Source: Acinetobacter lwoffii
GTDB lineage: Bacteria; Pseudomonadota; Gammaproteobacteria; Pseudomonadales; Moraxellaceae
Reading direction: 5' to 3'
DNA: 64,000 nucleotides
NCBI RefSeq assembly: GCF_015602705.1
Contig: NZ_CP059081.1
Span: 2,551,702 to 2,615,701 of the forward strand
In this document: positions 62,047 to 64,000 of the stretch, piece after piece
Layout: each line of letters opens with the position of its first letter
How positions within the stretch are numbered: the first letter of the stretch is position 1
Position numbers and translations under genes: made by a program
The notes under the pieces: model-generated
Told to the model about the DNA's origin: nothing
Databases searched by the model: none
What the model saw: the letters and a program-made list of their open reading frames with translations, nothing else

Positions 62047-63196
62047 GTCACATCAGAATACCGTATTTCATGAGCTAATTAAACCTGTTGTGCGACAGGA
62101 TTTTGAACAACTTGCTAAAGTACACCATGTTGGACAGAAATTTAGAGCGGCTTCCCGGTGGGATCAGTTTATTGCCATATTGATGTCTCAATTCTCTTGT
62201 AGGCAAAGTCTGAGAGATATTCAATCCAATTTGGAGTGCCAACAGGAAAAGCTAAGTCATCTCGGAGCAAAGTCTATTCCCCGAAGCACGCTGGCACGAA
62301 TCAATGAGCAGCAGCCTGCTGCCTTGTATCAACAGCTATTTTACAAGTTGCTTAAATACTATGAACACTCAAAAGTAGCTCATAAATTTCGCTTTAAGAA
62401 TCCCTTGTATTCCTTGGATGCCAGTCATATTGACCTGTCGCTTTCCTTATGTGAATGGGCCAAAGTTCACGACTCAAAAGCCAGCATGAAACTCAGCATA
62501 GGATTGAATCACAGCAATGATATTCCTGAGTTTGTTGCAGTTGAAAATGGCAAAGAAAATGACATGGTACAAGGCCGCAAATTCCAGTTTCCTGCTGGCA
62601 GCATTGTAGTTTTTGATAAAGGCTATGTCGATTACCAATGGTATGCAAATCTGACTGCTCAAAACATTGGATTTGTCCCACGTTTTAGGCCTAAATCTGT
62701 GTATCAGGTGATCCGGCAACATCCAGTGCTTGAATCCAAAGGTATTCTAAAAGATGAAACCATTCAGCTGAATAGCGCACATGCCCTAAAAAGAAAAGCC
62801 CCAGTGTTAAGAAGAATTGAATATAGAGATCAGCAAAGTGGCAAGCACTTTAGCTTTCTCAGCAATAACTTTCATTTAGCCGCCTCCACCATTGCGGCGA
62901 TTTATAAAGATCGTTGGAAAGTTGAGCTGTTCTTTAAGGCGATTAAGCAGAATCTCAAATTAAAAGCGTTTCTAGGCCGCAGCAGGAACGCAATTCAGAC
63001 ACAAATCTGGATTGCGATGATCGCCTATTTATTGGTGAGTTTCGCTCAACATTTAGGGAAAACAGGTTGGACAGTTCAACGTTTACTCAGAATAATTCAA
63101 GTGAATTTGTTTGAAAGAAGAACTTTAAAAGCTTTATTTTCACCCGATAAAATACCCATAAAACAAGAGGAAGCTCAAATGAGCTTCCTCTTGTGA
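62009..63196 (+). CDS. IS4-family transposase (DDE)
   Basis: 395 residues. The N-terminal part (about 15-80) fits DUF4372; the RNase H fold has Asp137 (SLDASH), Asp203 (VVFDKGYVD) and Glu306 in the IS4 signature Y299-2-R302-3-E306-6-K313 (YKDRWKVELFFKAIK). GTG at 62009 is the chosen start; TTG at 62045 (residue 13, then SHQNTVFHEL) is the alternative. No frameshift. A 13-bp hairpin overlaps the last codons. Confidence 0.93.
   Translation: MQTNTLTTRIQVLSHQNTVFHELIKPVVRQDFEQLAKVHHVGQKFRAASRWDQFIAILMSQFSCRQSLRDIQSNLECQQEKLSHLGAKSIPRSTLARINEQQPAALYQQLFYKLLKYYEHSKVAHKFRFKNPLYSLDASHIDLSLSLCEWAKVHDSKASMKLSIGLNHSNDIPEFVAVENGKENDMVQGRKFQFPAGSIVVFDKGYVDYQWYANLTAQNIGFVPRFRPKSVYQVIRQHPVLESKGILKDETIQLNSAHALKRKAPVLRRIEYRDQQSGKHFSFLSNNFHLAASTIAAIYKDRWKVELFFKAIKQNLKLKAFLGRSRNAIQTQIWIAMIAYLLVSFAQHLGKTGWTVQRLLRIIQVNLFERRTLKALFSPDKIPIKQEEAQMSFLL
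63164..63193 (+). terminator. Hairpin at the transposase 3' end
   Basis: Perfect 13-bp stem CAAGAGGAAGCTC/GAGCTTCCTCTTG with an AAAT loop, spanning the final codons. No T-run, so it may stop or stabilise RNA. Confidence 0.6.
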
Positions 63197-63217
63197 AAAA
63201 TTGTGGGACAGCAATGG

Positions 63218-63258
63218 GGGAATTCCTCCCTTTTTTAAAGAGAGGTTAGGAGGGATTT
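63218..63258. repeat. Palindromic intergenic repeat, copy C (right half)
   Basis: GGGAATTC duplicate, CCTCCC, AAAGAGAGGTTAGGAGGGA. With the left half it restores a complete element: the IS interrupts it. Confidence 0.7.
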
Positions 63259-64000
63259 TTAACGCTGCTTCCGCTTCCGATATTCCACTGGCGTTTCATT
63301 GGTCCAGCGTTTAAAGGCACGATAGAAGGTACTTGGCTCGGAAAAACCGGTCAGATAGACAATCCGCTCGACGCTCTCATTGGTACTCGCCAGCAAACGC
63401 TTGGCCAGACGACAGCGATAATCCGAGAGAATCTGCTGAAAGCTGGTATGTGCCTCACTCAGTTGTGTTCTCAAACGGCGTGGCGTGATGTTCAGCTGGG
63501 CTGCCACAGTTTCTAGCGTGGTTTCGCCACTCTCCAAAGTAGAGCCGATTGCACGACGTACTTCACCGACCAGATCATATCTTGCCAGTTCCTGTAGCTT
63601 TTCAATGGCCAGTTGCTCATGCAGCTGCAACAGCTCAGGTTCAGCCTGCCACAGCGGATATTCCAGGATAGTCGGATCGAAGTATAAACGAGTTTCTTTC
63701 TGACCTAGACTGACCGGACACTCATAAACCCGGAAGTATTCATCATCAGGTGCCCCTTTATAAAAATTAAAATCGATATAAATCGGCTCAAAACGCCCTT
63801 CGGTAATAAATTTAAAGAAACGCAGTACACCTGACATGGCACATTCAGTAAAATGACGATTGACCAGACTCTCAGCAAAAGGCTGTTCACCATTGGTTAA
63901 ATAGCAGCGATCATCTTCAATCACTAATTTGGCAGCAAAGGCATCGCTGATCAGTCGCTGATAAGCCAAAGCACGTTTCAGTCCCTCACCAAAATTTTCA
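63259..64000 (-). CDS. AraC-family regulator (5' end outside window)
   Basis: The frame is open to the right edge of the window, so only about the last 247 codons are seen. The C-terminal domain (about the last 85 residues) has the AraC double helix-turn-helix: TTLETVAAQLNITPRRLRTQL, then LASTNESVERIVYLTGFSEPSTFYRAFKRWTNETPVEYRKRK in parts, a textbook match. The N-terminal part (MSGVLRFFKFITEGRFEP, YFRVYECPVSLGQ) is the arabinose-binding-type ligand domain (the DUF4901-less form seen in Acinetobacter). The effector is unknown. Confidence 0.9.
   Translation of the reverse strand, partial: ENFGEGLKRALAYQRLISDAFAAKLVIEDDRCYLTNGEQPFAESLVNRHFTECAMSGVLRFFKFITEGRFEPIYIDFNFYKGAPDDEYFRVYECPVSLGQKETRLYFDPTILEYPLWQAEPELLQLHEQLAIEKLQELARYDLVGEVRRAIGSTLESGETTLETVAAQLNITPRRLRTQLSEAHTSFQQILSDYRCRLAKRLLASTNESVERIVYLTGFSEPSTFYRAFKRWTNETPVEYRKRKQR

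Larger units (their letters stand above)
61947..63217 (+). mobile_element. IS4-family insertion sequence, complete
   Basis: About 1271 bp. The ends form an imperfect inverted repeat: CCAATGCTGTCCCATAG at the left and the complement of ...TGTGGGACAGCAATGG at the right (about 16 of 19 positions equal). It is flanked by the same 8 bp, GGGAATTC, at 61939-61946 and 63218-63225; a ninth base of ambiguity exists. It contains one full-length transposase gene, so it may be active. The size, ends, and DDE residues fit IS4, ISPepr1-type subgroup; the exact name needs a database match. Confidence 0.9.

Noticed and set aside
1..64000. tRNA, rRNA or other structured RNA gene
   Set aside because: No clover-leaf with a CCA-like end or T-loop GTTCGAATC-type motif was recognised on reading; a covariance search would be needed for certainty.

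Overview
The window looks like chromosomal DNA of an Acinetobacter species (Gammaproteobacteria, Moraxellaceae). The inference rests on moderate-to-low GC content, the Acinetobacter-like protein sequences, the asd-fimV-truA neighbourhood shared with Pseudomonas, the piuA-piuC pair, a tig-clpP-clpX block and a Sel1 gene attached to metXW. No strain can be named from sequence reading alone. No rRNA or tRNA gene, CRISPR array, prophage or plasmid signature was seen. About 56 protein genes are supported, including two cut by the window ends and two broken ones.

Layout. 1-4160: the 3' end of pta, a small DUF2171 protein, an unusual 8-bp tandem repeat beside an unannotated 28-codon membrane ORF, class I fumarase, and a DUF2846-type lipoprotein. 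4300-7800: clpX, clpP and tig (minus strand), where tig and clpP are separated by an intrinsic terminator and clpP has its own promoter. 8000-13640: iron uptake, with a FepA/CirA-like TonB-dependent receptor behind a Fur-box promoter and a Fiu/PiuA-like receptor followed by the PiuC hydroxylase. 14060-18950: biosynthesis (leuA, metX-metW, Sel1 protein, rdgB). 19060-25740: AEC transporter, tatABC directly followed by a PhoX-type twin-arginine phosphatase, an NRDE/TANGO2 protein and lgt. 25830-28010: tandem paralogous small membrane proteins, a putative cysteine amidase and a lipocalin gene with two in-frame stops. 28190-32020: thyA, folA, a DUF4105 membrane protein, a META lipoprotein and msrA. 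32080-33900: tonB-exbB-exbD behind a second Fur-type promoter, built almost identically to that of the receptor at 8 kb, so the energiser and the receptor are probably co-regulated. 34090-39720: purU, a TetR regulator divergent from an aldehyde dehydrogenase with an operator-like palindrome in its promoter, rpmB-rpmG and a CPA2 cation/proton antiporter.

39980-51190 (mostly minus strand): small conserved hypotheticals, an RRM protein, a UvrD-type helicase, glycerate kinase, a metzincin-like membrane-anchored protein coupled to an NYN/OST-HTH RNase-like gene that carries a premature TGA, topA, a second PIN/NYN-like protein, and slyX. 51220-64000: uup, an LpxL/LpxM-type acyltransferase, an endonuclease/exonuclease/phosphatase-family protein, asd, a FimV/HubP homologue encoded as two adjacent ORFs split at the membrane segment, an asparaginase, truA, an intact IS4-family insertion sequence sitting inside a palindromic intergenic repeat with an 8-bp target duplication, and an AraC-family regulator cut by the window end.

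Most of the window is housekeeping. The points most worth a second look are the interrupted NYN gene with its coupled metzincin, the two-ORF FimV, the octanucleotide repeat with the small membrane ORF, the tandem MLEFW paralogues, the twin Fur promoters, and the repeat family that hosts the IS. I did not find a clear new defence or secretion system.
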